Assembly (NCBI GenBank): GCA_934045905.1
Contig: OW203763.1
Span: forward strand, 20,754,608-20,818,607
DNA length: 64,000 bases
DNA from: Leuctra nigra
Lineage: Eukaryota > Arthropoda > Insecta > Plecoptera > Leuctridae
Reading direction: 5' to 3'
Positions 22,640 through 34,600 of this stretch are shown piece after piece. Position 1 is the stretch's first letter; every line of letters begins with the position of its first letter. The position numbers and the translations under genes are program-made. Under the pieces are notes generated by a model, which was not told the DNA's origin, did not search any database, and saw nothing but the letters and a program-made list of their open reading frames with translations.

Positions 22640-23180
22640 CTGGAAAACGAATAAATAAGTGTTAAAATGTTAAGAGGTAAACAGCTCAATTAATATATTG
22701 TGTCATTAGCAAAGTTGGTAGGTACCTAGTAAACATCTGTCAAAACAGTAGCAGTAGGATACACAAGTCCCTTCACATTGGCACATGAGTTACTTAGGAA
22801 ATGTACAGTTATATAGGCATACATAAGTGTAGGTATATAGGTAGTATACGAAGATAGGTTAGTGATATGCTTTTGTTTTAAACACACTCTATAAACAAGC
22901 TTTAACCGGTCAGCAGTAAGTGGCTGTCTACATAACATAATCTAACCTTCACCACAGGCAGAAGCAAGGGAGAGTTATTTCATTCTATATACTAGTGTTT
23001 TGTTTACCTTTAAAATAGTGTGCATGTGTCACAAGATAATAACGTGATGTTTAATATACAAAATAATTTACAAACGTTTATAATCTGCTATCAATAACTT
23101 GCCTTGTTGGCTGTACTTTAAGATTAATCAGTGACGACATGTTCAAAATAATACCAATAATACCAAACAAGCAAGCATAC

Positions 23181-23590
23181 CTCGTTAAAACAAAGCAATG
23201 CAGCGCCCTCTAGCCAAGCGAACAGCTGATCGGTACTAGATTTTTTTCCCGGGAAATTTGTGTTTATAGTTCAATAATATGGTTCATCTCTAACCATCTC
23301 TAACATAATTATTGATAATTACCGTTTGTTTGCAAGTGTGAAGTCTTAAATAAATATAAAACTTACTGAAATTACTTGGATGCGGCCAAGCATGATGATA
23401 ACCGCATGATGATAGGTAGTATAATCTACGATCATACTACAGGTCAGGTTAGGTTGCCTAAACGTCAGTTTCAGTTGGCTAGGTATTCCAGCTGCCATTA
23501 ATATTCGAAGTGTTACATGCCAATGACTGTTTCGGTATTAAACGTAGACAGTCATTTATTCGATTCTTCAATCACTTCGTTGTAATGGTA
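23181..23590. promoter_or_regulatory. Candidate shared promoter of SLC41 (-) and kaptin (+)
   Basis: The block 23181-23260 is locally GC-richer and, on the minus strand, ends at a donor GAG|GTATGC (23181/23180), which fits a first non-coding SLC41 exon. On the plus strand, ATG at 23585-23587 is followed directly by a donor GTATGT. Joined to the acceptor before 24529 it would start kaptin in phase as M-NVIDAHYF. The two genes would then diverge from about 300 bp. No TATA box was identified. This is inference from splice signals and gene order. Confidence 0.4.
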
Positions 23591-23639
23591 TGTAGTATTA
23601 TTCTATAACTATGTTATCTATAATAAACTACCTTCCTAC

Positions 23640-23755
23640 ACTAGGTAGGTTAGGTTATACCTACCTATACTAGTAGTACTTCAGTCTAAGGTAGGTAGTA
23701 GTACCTACCTACCTACCTACCTACTAATAGGTAGGTAAGGTACTTACCTTAACTT
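23640..23755. repeat. GTAGGTA/TACCTAC simple-repeat cluster
   Basis: Alternating GGTAGGT and ACCTACC units, some as direct tandem copies (about five ACCT at 23702-23724) and some as short palindromes. Confidence 0.85.
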
Positions 23756-24055
23756 ACTTTATGCTACTACCTTTGTCTAGTTAAGTATGAAATAACTTGC
23801 CAGTGATATACAGCCTTTATGGTCCTACTTAATGCAGGATATGCCACTAGGTATTTGGTTATGTTACCTCGTCAAGGGTGCTCAGCATGTAATTGGCATA
23901 GGAGTGGGACAAGGCCATGTATTATAGGTTGTTGATAACAATCAAGTACCTATATATATATATAACAGAAAATGATAATATCCAAATCCGGTCAGATACA
24001 GCAAATCATAAGCAAAGTACATTGTGATGAGAGCGTAGGTACCTACACCTATACC

Positions 24056-24310
24056 CAAGGTATTTCCAGTCTAACTATGTATGGTTATAAGCAGATATAC
24101 GCGATTATCCCGAGGCTCTAGTGACGTCATTGACGGTTTTCTATGCCCAAGTATCGGTCAACTATTCACCCTGCGTTTGTTTACATGGCCAACTGATATA
24201 ATTAACTGAATAATTCACTGCTACTGGACCATAGATCACTTCCGATGACGTCGCTAGAGCCTCGGGCATAATCGCTTATGAGCATACCTAGTTAGACTGG
24301 AAATACCTTG
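24056..24310. mobile_element. MITE with long inverted repeats and CRE-like cores
   Basis: Inverted arms of about 70 bp begin CAAGGTATTTCCAGTCTAAC on the left, with the inverse ending at 24310. They share GCGATTAT, CCGAGGCTCTAG and GACGTCA-like cores. The left arm holds a full TGACGTCA (24122-24129) and the right arm TGACGTCG. It lies upstream of the second kaptin exon. The target duplication is not clear. Confidence 0.65.
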
Positions 24311-24510
24311 ACCTCTACTTAGTAAACTACTACATAAGTTGGCTTACCTTTCCTTTCTTCAGTTAACTCCATATTTTTCTCATGTCGGCCCTGCCTATGT
24401 CTATTGTAACTCAAGCCCTGTTTAGGGTCAATAACACAAGCACTTCTTGGATATCAACCAAAGAAGACGTCAACATGATATGCTTACATATTCCATGTTT
24501 TATAATATGG

Positions 24511-27500
24511 ATGAACTTTCTTTTACAGAATGTAATCGATGCACACTATTTTCTGTTGCCGTCCCAAGGCAATGTGTATTCTCTAACTAAACTATCCATG
24601 GTCAATGGACGCAATAAAGTACTAGTTGCATCTCTGCGGAGAAAAGTTTACTCATTTGAGTTCCTTACAGACTCCACTGGGGAAGTTTTACAGCCTACAG
24701 TGAAAGAAATACTATTCACATACATTCCAAGTAAGCATTTACAATTGTGAATTGTATTGTGTGTAACTATTTCACTAGTAAATATTCATTGTAACAGTCT
24801 GAACTTTTTGAAAGTTAGAAAATGATGTAGGTACACAAACCAATTAAAAACAGTATTTGAACAAAATGAATTGGCTGCTGGTCAGGTTCCTTGACAATCA
24901 ATCCTTGTTATTATCAATGAAATCAGAGCTCACCTACTAGAGACTACACCTACTATTGAACGCCCAGCGAGCGTGGAGCTATTCCTTTCATAAGATGAGC
25001 AGTATTGTTCGACCCTTGTTCGACAGTTAAGCTCTGACAAGATACAACGCTTTTTATGACCTGCCACCCCTTCCACCTACACTGTTGCCATTTTAAACAA
25101 CTTTCCTTGAATTTTAAAAGCCAACTGCATTGAAAGATATTTGGCACCACAACAAAACAACCCTTTCCCAAATACCTGCAGTGGTTGAGAGATATTTACA
25201 ACCGGACACGCGTCAAAACACTCAGGATTACAAGCTAAACCCATTGTTGAATTTTACACAGCATTTGCTGAACTGGCTCCACGCTCGCTGGGCGTACAAT
25301 ACACACAAGCACAGACTTCATGAGATGATGCCATCAAACATTTATCAGACAATCCTTTTCTTTCGAATACCGTTTATTATTTGTTCGAATGTACCTACCT
25401 ACAAATCTGAACTAATTATTGTCACCTACCTACCTATTTTAGTAAATTATTATTTTATTATAAGAAAATTATAAAAGATTCTTCATGAATCGTTAAAATT
25501 GATAAAACTATTTTGTATTTTAATGAAAGTGATATTGAATAAGTAGAAAGTTGGTAATAAATGTTGAACCCTGGAAACCCTGGAAATTTCTCGTTCATTA
25601 CTTTAGTAGATTAGCACTTTAGCTGTAAAGTACAACAATGGAGAAAAAAATTGCAAACATTATTGCTACACAAGAAGTGTCATAAAATAAAAATGGTATT
25701 GCTTTATTCAAGGTGGTGCTGAAATTGTGTCGATTGATGCATTTAATAAATCCGAATCGAGAGATGAATTTGTTATTGGAATAACAATAATAAAATCAAG
25801 CGGCGAACCTAATGAAGAAACCTACCTCAATATCTACTCGGAATGGGAACCAAGCACTGAGTTTAATTTGGATAACGTAGCTCAAAGTTGTCTGATGATT
25901 GAGTTGAACTTTATTCCATATCAACTCTATCACACTGACCTATACACTAGGATGGATACTGGTTACACAAAAGAGGTAGGTTATTTAAAAAAAATTATTT
26001 GTAAAAGGAAGAGAAAGTTTTCCACACTACAACAAAAATTGTGAAATTATGTCGATTGATGCATTTAATAAATCCGAATTGAGAGATGAATCGGTTTTGG
26101 AATTTAAAAAATTAATTCTTAATTAATTTATAACAATAACTTTATTAATGAATAGGTACCTAATATTGGTTTCAAATTTTTTTTCTTATCTTTTAGATCT
26201 AGGTAGGTACTGAATAAAATGTTTAATTTTCCTAAAATAACAACATGTAGGTATTGGGAACCCGTACAAGGGAACGATTTTCGTTCCGACTTTGAACGAA
26301 AATTATATAAAATTCAATTACAACTTGCAAGTGTAAGTTGCTAGACATAATCAACGGCAATATGCATTTCCAAACATCATGGTGTTATTCTTTATTATGT
26401 TTCAGGTAGTGTGGCTGCTCTCTGGAAATGATGGCAAAGTGCACTTGTTTCGAGAAGATAAACTAAATCACTGTTATTGCGAAGTCAATGTTGAAGAGCA
26501 TTTTGCTGAGTTTTCTAAAGCACCAAGCATCATCCTGTGGATGGATGTTGTCTATACTCAGGATATTTCTAGGTAAATACAGCCTGTTAGTTGGTTATGC
26601 TTTAGAGTAGATAAGGGGAGGAATTATAAAATTTGTTTTAAAATGGAATTAAGAAATAGGTAGACCTACTTAATTCTTTAAAACTTCTTGTTCTACTTAA
26701 TTTTGAAAATGTCTGTCAAATGTCTTTTCCATTACCATTAAATGTTAAAATTAATTAATTTAAATTTTTTTATTAACCATATTGACATCTTCTCATTAAT
26801 TAATAATTAAGTAATTTTTCAAAATGTGCTAATATTTTCCTATCGATAATCGTGGGGTAACTGCAAACACACCTACATGTGTACAAGTTCTGCACATCGT
26901 TTATTCTCAGTTAATTTTCTGTCTCTCTCTCTCTGAAGGCGCATCTCTGCATATGGCTGTGAATGTGGTTACGTCCAGTTAACTATCGTTGATCTCAAGA
27001 GCAAGGAAATCGCTCAGAGCTGGAGTTTACGATCTGAAGGACCCATATCGTCGGTACGACTTTTTACCAAGGAAACGAATCTGAAATGTCCATCATTTGT
27101 GATGAATCGAGAAGAAAATTACCCGAAAATACCTCCTATTAATCTCTTAGTTGCCAATACTCTGAAACCTTCATTAGTTTTTATGTAAGTACCCACTATG
27201 TATTTGAACAAATCTAAAACCTATAATTTAACTCATTTCTTGGAAAAGAACATAATAAAGCCTAAGAAATGAAAGATACATAGATCTTAAAAATATTTTC
27301 ATGAAAACACCTAGGTATTATGAAAACAGTGTGTCCTACCTAATGATTGATATTCTCTCTTGATATTTTAACTATTACCTACATACTTACTTGCTTGGTT
27401 TACATAAAAATCCTTGCCTTAAATTTGTCCACCTGGGGCTGGATTCACATACGCTAATTCATATTGCAAATACGTATTATTTTTTGATTTAATACCAAAA

Positions 27501-28752
27501 ACACCAAGTTAAATGAAAGATAATAATACCATAGACATTGTATAGGAAGGCTATACAATGTCTATGATAATACCAAAGATAGTACATACGTATTAGGAGT
27601 AGGAGATAGGTAATACTTTTTGTGAATCTGGCCCTTGGTTTGGTTTCATTTCCTCGCCATGGTAACATTCAGACCAGTAATATGAGATAGATCATACTGT
27701 TTTATGTCTGAATTGATCATACTCTATTGTGTCTGAATAGATCATACTGTTTTGTGTCTGTGAATAATAATTATGAATGTAATATTATTATAATTTTAAT
27801 GGTATGTTTTGCCAGGGATGTTGTTACAAAAGGGTTGGGTCGATGCAGAGTCCTTCCAGTCAGCAACCAACACGACGTTGTTCTGAGTTCGTGCATCGCA
27901 GACATTAATATGGATGGAAACCATGAGGTTCTGCTTGGTACTTTTGGACATCAGGTGCTGGCGTACTCTCACCGACTCAGCGATGGCAGTCAAGAAGATG
28001 ATGAGGATGATGGTAATACAGGACAATCTTTTGAATCGATCACTCGCCCATAGGTTAACAAGGCCCAATCAAGGATGTCAAAACTCATGGCATATTCTGG
28101 AATGATTTCCAACATATATGACACTACTAATAAAACTCTTAAGACTTTTCACGAACTATTCTTTATTTAAATCAATATTTCGTCCACCCGTCTGTGGACT
28201 TCCTCAGGAAACTTAACAAGTAAACAGCAAAAAATATGAAAGGAAACAGAAGAGTTTTATTAGTATAACTATCTGAACTAAATAAGGGGAAGAAAGAAGT
28301 TTTTATTATATGACACTGTTTTGCTTTTTCTGTATATTTATGTGTCATGCATGCACATTCTTTCCTAGAATTCAAAGTCCCGAATGTTATTTAAAATCTT
28401 GTGTCTAACGTTTTAATTTTTTTATCAATAATTGGACACTTTTTAACTTGTTCTGGAAAAGTGAGACAATTGAATGAGTACCTAACAACGTTGTTGTAGA
28501 GAACTTTCAAATACTCATACCTACCATAAAGCATGTAAATTTGTCTTTCTAGGTTGGACTTTGTGTGGTTATCAGAGCCTCTCGAATCCCGTTCAATGCC
28601 TGCTTCACGTGGATGTCACGGGCGACGGGGCACGTGAACTGATTGCCGTAACATTACGTGGCGTTCACGTTATGCAGAACCACCCCGATTTCGTACGTGA
28701 CACATTGGCTCGGCGGATGAAACAGATCACGTTACTACCTGATTCATCTTAG
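24511..28752 (+). CDS. KPTN: Kaptin (KICSTOR subunit)
   Basis: Kaptin is a WD40-like protein of the KICSTOR complex, which holds GATOR1 at the lysosome and lets amino-acid or glucose shortage shut off mTORC1. It was first described as an actin-associated protein. Exons: up to 24730, 25713-25975, 26406-26572, 26939-27184, 27816-28012 and 28553-28752, all GT-AG with matching phases. From 24529 they encode 424 residues against 436 in human (from memory). Conserved stretches include SQGNVYSL, IPSGAEIVSIDAFNKS, YSEWEPSTEFNLDNVAQSCL, WLLSGNDGKVHLF, ADINMDGNHEVLLGTFG and LLHVDVTGDGARELIAVTLR; the last two resemble the FG-GAP-like calcium-loop repeats of the family. The N-terminus is unsure. Either ATG 24511 gives MNFLLQNVIDAHYF, or a first exon ending at 23587 supplies the methionine. 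The gene diverges from SLC41. Confidence 0.92.
24956..25299. mobile_element. TA-flanked transposon with 24-bp ends (344 bp)
   Basis: Left end TTGAACGCCCAGCGAGCGTG and right end CACGCTCGCTGGGCGTACAA form a 24-bp inverted repeat (continuing GAGC) with one mismatch. TA sits outside both ends (24954-24955 and 25300-25301), which suggests Tc1/mariner-type insertion. The interior has short frames but no transposase I can recognise. It lies in the kaptin intron between exons ending at 24730 and starting at 25713, directly against a relic of the 8134-8347 family. Confidence 0.75.
27435..27635. mobile_element. MITE with GGGCCAGATTCACA-type ends
   Basis: Left end GGGGCTGGATTCACA and right end TGTGAATCTGGCCCTT are inverted copies. 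The centre is a perfect hairpin: 16-bp arms CATAGACATTGTATAG and CTATACAATGTCTATG (27530-27545, 27551-27566) around a 5-base loop. Part of the core recurs at about 51,055-51,080. It lies in kaptin intron 27185-27815. The ends resemble those at 20787-21034, so the two may be related. Confidence 0.7.
28126..28306 (-). mobile_element. Retroelement fragment with hammerhead-like core (Penelope-like)
   Basis: An 11-bp direct repeat, TATATGACACT, flanks the segment at 28115-28125 and 28307-28317, indicating a retroposed insertion. Within it, minus strand 28207-28178 reads CCTGAGGA, then GTCCAC, a 6-base loop, GTGGAC, then GAAA. That is the order of a hammerhead core (CUGANGA, stem II, GAAA). Penelope-like elements are known to carry such motifs. 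There is no coding part. It lies in the last kaptin intron. Confidence 0.5.
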
Positions 28753-31634
28753 ACTATTGATCTGACTTTAAATCTCACACTTAGGTCGTAAGAAAATATT
28801 TGCCATAGCTGCAAGAGTGACTTACCAAAATGACAAGAGTTTAATTTTTTATACAATATTAATACGTTGTGATAAATATAGGTGTCAATTGTTTTATTTT
28901 TATGGCGGCAAATGATACAAATAACCCCTAAGTACATATTAAACTTCATAAAATATATTTTGTAGTCCTAGTAGTTGGTAAACTACCCATAGACTGTACT
29001 CCTACAAATTTAGGCTACTAAGTACCTTCATATTACTTCGGACATTGCGTGTTCAAGTATATTCTTATGTACTCCATAAATGAAATTGACTTAGTTGGAA
29101 GTCACTCTGTATAAATAAGTAAAATATATAAATACATATTTTATTATATTCCTCTGTTCATGTTTGGAAATTAAATTGATTTGCTATTCATCCATTACAA
29201 ATAAATTGTAGGTGGAAAATAAAGAAAGTGATGATATTTTGTTTTGAAAATATTCTCTCCAAATCCATCCAGCTAAGGATTTCAATCCCAACATTAAAAA
29301 AATATATTAGATCCTAACTTAAAGTACAAGTACACTTCAAGCTGCCGTCACAAGAATCTTTCAAACTTTCAGTTTCCTCAAGTTACGAACCAACGATCGA
29401 AATTAAGAGACTTTTTCGAAATGCAATCTTTGCAGATTAAATATTTTCATAGTTTACACAGGAGTTCTCAATTATTGGTTCGTAATGTAAAGACACTTCG
29501 CAAGTTTGCAAACTTTCGTAGTTCCCTGAGACCAGAGTAAGAAAAATATTCTGTCTCCAAACTGTAAAATAAAAACAGGCGGGAAAAGTAAGCACATTTT
29601 TTAAATGATTGTGGATGTCGATTGTAAAATGAACATAATATGAGAGCTGTCTTGAACCCATCTGTTCTCTTCTTCCAATTACACAGAAAAGCTTTGTCGG
29701 TTTGGTTGCGATGTGATAACCTTGTGCAATGTCTGTCTGACCTTCAGAGAAATAGTGGGACGACCATTTCTTAAAGTGGTATCAGTGACGTAATTCATCA
29801 CTTATAAAATGTGATTAACACATATTATTAGAACACTTGTTAGGTCAAGACCTAAGATATGAATCGGTTAAAAGCTGTACCTAATCTAGAGGAATAACAG
29901 TTGGAGTATGAAACGCCATGGCTCATACAATGTCTCCATAACATTGCTCGCCATCGCCATGGACCTGCCCACCCATTCCTACCTTCACGTATTCACATCA
30001 TAGGGGACTACATTTTTTACAAAATCGTGAGGAACCAACGTAAATTAAAATCGACTTAGTCCCATTGTCTGTTATAATTACAGATACAATTTACACATTT
30101 TACAAATTGGTGACAACTTGGGATATTTTTTATGCGTTCTATGTTTTCATGTTGTAATCGAAGCACAGAACATTTCCCGATTTTGACACAGTATATTGCC
30201 TCTTATCAAATCATAATATTAATAATGTTGTTGACAGGAATCACAATCAGTACTAATATTCTAATATTGTAGTAAATATTTGTATGAAGTTGGCTAGATA
30301 CACACTCTGTCTTAACATATCAGAAATAAAATTCGCTTTTATCATAAAATTATATATGTTATATTTCAAATTGATAATCATAATTTACAAAATAATGCAA
30401 AAATAATGCAAAAATTCAGCTGCATGATCCCGAAGCGAGATTAGTGAGGCTATACATTTTGCAATTTATTGTCATCAGCACTTATCTTCCCAAAATAGTT
30501 CCTGAAACAACTGATAATACAATTGAAACTAATGTGAACAATTAGTTTTAATCTTTAATAATATTATTTTGTTAATAAAATGCATTAGAAAACTCAAAAC
30601 TGTCAATTTATTAGCCATCTTGCAACTCACGGCATACTGTATACTGATACTGAAAGTGAAATGGCACGAGCTGTATTGTCAGTAACTGATTCAAAACAGA
30701 AGGCAGTGATAGTTAGATACCCCGAGCGTCAATGCACGGAACTGACGATTGGTATACCAGTGAACACCCGTTCGAACTAGCTTATGGAGAATTTATCATT
30801 GACGAACGGGAATATTGATACTAAACTTTCCACAAACATTCAGTTTTGACCGCCAATTTTAAAATATAGAACGAAATAAGTTTTTATTTATTTTCGAGAA
30901 GATTTCTTGATATTTGATTAATATTTATACCATTTTGCATCAGAATGTTAAAATACTATGTGCGTCAGTCTAATTATCCAGATATCTATTCACGTTTTAC
31001 TAGGCAGGAACAATTTATTAGAGATTATGTGAATATTAACGTAGCCGTGCAATTTTGTAATGCGCATTTCCAAGTTGCTATAATGGTATATCATGTATAA
31101 TCTGCGTTTCTTCTAAAATATACTTAGGTAGGTACTGAATCAACGATATTCCCATAAAATCATCATCGTATCTGGAATTTTTACACGGACTTCAGGAATA
31201 AGATTTTTGTTTTTCTTGTAGAACTTGATTAAAGAGCATATAAAGCGTATTTATAAAAAACATTTAAAACACTTTATTTCTTCAAAGGATTGACAAATAC
31301 ATAACGATACAATAATTATTTGAGTAACAACAGATATTTTCACAAAATCTCACACACACTCTCTCGCTCTCGCTCTCTGATTCATATTAGTTGTGGATTC
31401 TGATTGTCTTCCGCTATGTAAAACAAAATTTACTGCTTATTCTAATTGCGAGTTTGTCATAAATACTAAATTACAATCTTTATAAAATATGACCAAGAAA
31501 ATAAAAAATGGTCGAACACTGGTAGTTGGCGTGGCACATAATTACTATTTGATGACTGGGCGAAGTTTGGGTAATATATAAATAAACACTAATCTGCAGC
31601 TATAATTTAAATGTTTAATTCATCCTAACGTAGG
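28753..31634. other. Intergenic between convergent genes
   Basis: This lies downstream of both kaptin (plus) and the LRR gene (minus) and should hold both 3' UTRs. AATAAA occurs at 29200-29205 and 29218-29223 for kaptin. The complement of AATAAA occurs at 31273-31278, about 360 bases after the LRR stop. These signals are common in AT-rich DNA, so assignment is tentative. No gene was recognised. Confidence 0.45.
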
Positions 31635-34600
31635 CTATCTATGTGACTTTTCATCAGATTGATATGAAATACAGTAGGGTGGACTTTGATAATAATTTGG
31701 TTGTCCCATCATAGCGTAATTTGGCCTTAGAGGAGGCGATGTGGAAGGTGTCGGTATGGGCATCATTTTCGGTTGAAGAGTAGCATAACCCGGTGTGTAT
31801 GGAGGTACCATCATCATAGATGGCTTCAGACAGGTACAAGATGGCGATTGACCTTGAAGAGCACCTGGTGCAGCCAGAGGACCGCCCCTGTATTGATTAT
31901 TTGTGATCCGTAATCGAACGATACAAATGACAATAAAGAGAATTGCAATAAATGCAACTACACCTCCAACTATGCTGATGATCAATGTGTCATCATTTCC
32001 AATTCCAACTCCAGCTGGCACCATTTTATTTCCAGGTGATTTCTCTTTCGTATGAAGAGATGGTGGAGTGGCAAGAATGATGTCTGGTTCAGACACTACT
32101 TTAGCAGGAGATTTAGTCGTTGGTCTGATTGTTGTTTGTGTAGTTGTAGTTGTGACAGGTTTGGATGTGTCACAAACTAACTCGTCGTCGCCGATCTCCA
32201 CCAATAACTTCCCAGCAAGATTAGGAGGCGCGGAGCATCTTATTCCCGTCATCCCTGCTCCAGGCAGCCATCTTCGCAGAGCTCTGACACCGCAGTTACA
32301 GATGAGTTGGTTGTGCTCCAGACCTAACAAGGTGACGTCCCCACGCCGTTCATCCAATGTGGAGAGCAGTTGACGACTTAGGTTCGCCAATGTGCTGCCA
32401 CTGACATCCAGTTTGATGATCGTCGATCGTGGTACAGGGAAGAGGAGAGCCTGTGGGAGAGATGTAAGTCCTGTTTTACGTAAAGAGATGCTGAGTTCTG
32501 GACTGCGAAGTCCTACGAGTGCACCTGATGAGATGGACTTGACACGATCTCCGCGAATGCCGAGCTCTTTGAGACGAGGCTGCAGCGCCGGAGACAGTTC
32601 GTCGCCCCCTACTGCAGCATCTTTCACTTCGATATCTAAACTCTCCAGAGCTGGCAGGTGGTTTAATATGCCTCTCACGTCCAAGTATCCAAGCCGTGGA
32701 TATCCATAAGCTTCCAGCTTCTCTAAGTTGCCCATTGGTTCGAAAACGTCTTTCTCGACTCGAGTGCATTTGTCCAAATTACGAAGTTTTAGTGAGCGAA
32801 GAATGTTAAGACCGTCAAGATCACCTTTTGAGATGACTTGGATGGGATTAGACGAGAGATCAACTGATCGAAGGCTTTTAAGTTTGGGCCAAACGTGTGG
32901 TAAAAGTTCTGTCAGTTGATTGTCAGAAATATCTAAATCTTCTAAGAGTGTAGTTCGAGCTAAGACATCAGCTGGCAGTTGTTTGATTGAATTGCCTGAC
33001 AGATTAAGATATCGCAGGAAAGGTGTTTCAAGAGTGGTCACAGTTGTGATTCCAGTTCCAGCTAGGTTCAATTCCCGGACTGTTTTCGGCTCGCCTAAGA
33101 CGTTGGCGATCGCTTCAGCAGACAGAGGGTTGAAAGACAAGTCGAGTTTCTTAATGTTTACCATGATGCCGTCTTCGGGAGGGATGTGATGGATTTCATT
33201 GCGAGACAAATTTACACTAGACAGGAAGAAGTACTGCCGCTGAAGGGTTTTCAGAGGTGCCACGACAAAGCGGTTTTGAGCGAGATTAATATTTTCCAAC
33301 ATTTGCAATTTGGCGCGTTCAAATATTGCTTCCGGTAAATCACTTAATAAATTTCTTTGTAAATCCAAGTAAGCCAACCTAGCGAGTCCTTCAAATGTGC
33401 GTTCTCCAAGTCTAGCGATGCGATTGTCTGAAAGATCGAGAATTTGCAGTTGTGTGGAATTGTGGAAGGCAGATTCCCCGATTGTCTCGATTCTGTTTCT
33501 AGCTAAATTCAGTGTACTTAATCGTGGAAGACGAGCAAAGTCTAACTCCTCTACACTGGACAATGTATTATTACTCAAATCGACATACTCGAGATATTGT
33601 AGAGAAGTAAGAAGCTCAGCTGGGAAGAAATTGAAGCGATTGCGAGACGCATTCAGCCTCTTTAATTTTGGATGAACTCGGAAAGCTGATGGGAACAAAT
33701 AGCTGATCTCGTTTTGTGATAAGTCAAGTTCCTGCAAACTTGTGCCAGGACCAGTTAATTTAAACATCTCTCCCTTAAAAGCTGAAAGTCTATTATTAAA
33801 TAGCAAAATCTTTCTGATCGAGACAACGTTCACGAAAGCCGCCGGTCGAATATTCAAAATCTGATTGTTCGACAAATCAACTGTTGTTAAATTTCTTAGA
33901 TTATTAAAGGAACTTTCTGGAATTTCTTGCAAATAATTACCACTCAAATCAACAACCTCCAATTCATGGCTTTTCGAAAGCAATTCAGGTGCCAATACTT
34001 TCAACTCTATAAAACTTAAATCGAGAATTCTCAATCTTGGTATTTGATGGAAAAGTTTGCTAGAAAGTGTGTTGAACGAATTCCTACTAAGGTTCAAATG
34101 CGTAAGACTTTGCACATTTGTAAGCGCATTTGCAGACATCTCCTTCATGCGATTGCGTGATAAATCCAGTACTTCTAACTTGGGCAGAACTATCGGCAAA
34201 CCAGTCAAAGACGTGATTTGATTATTTCTCAATCTCAACTCCTTCAAACTTCCTTCTAGACCACTGAACGTATGAGCAGTAATGCTAGCTAAAAGATTTC
34301 CACCAAGATTTAACTTCTGTAAACTATGAAACTGCATAAAAGTATTTGGTGGCAATTCACCCACTACATTACGCTGTAAGTCCAGATATGTGATTTGGCC
34401 TGCTACTGGTTGCAGTAACTGACCGGAGAGCGCTGCTACGCGATTGAAGCCAAGATCGACAGAAGAAAGATGCGGCATGCGAGCTAAAGCCAACGCAGGG
34501 ACCAACAGGATATTGTTGTCGCGCAAAGAAAGTGATTCTAGAAGATCTAAACCGTCGAAAACGTCTTCCTCGATGGTGCGCAAAGAGTTGACGCTCAAGT

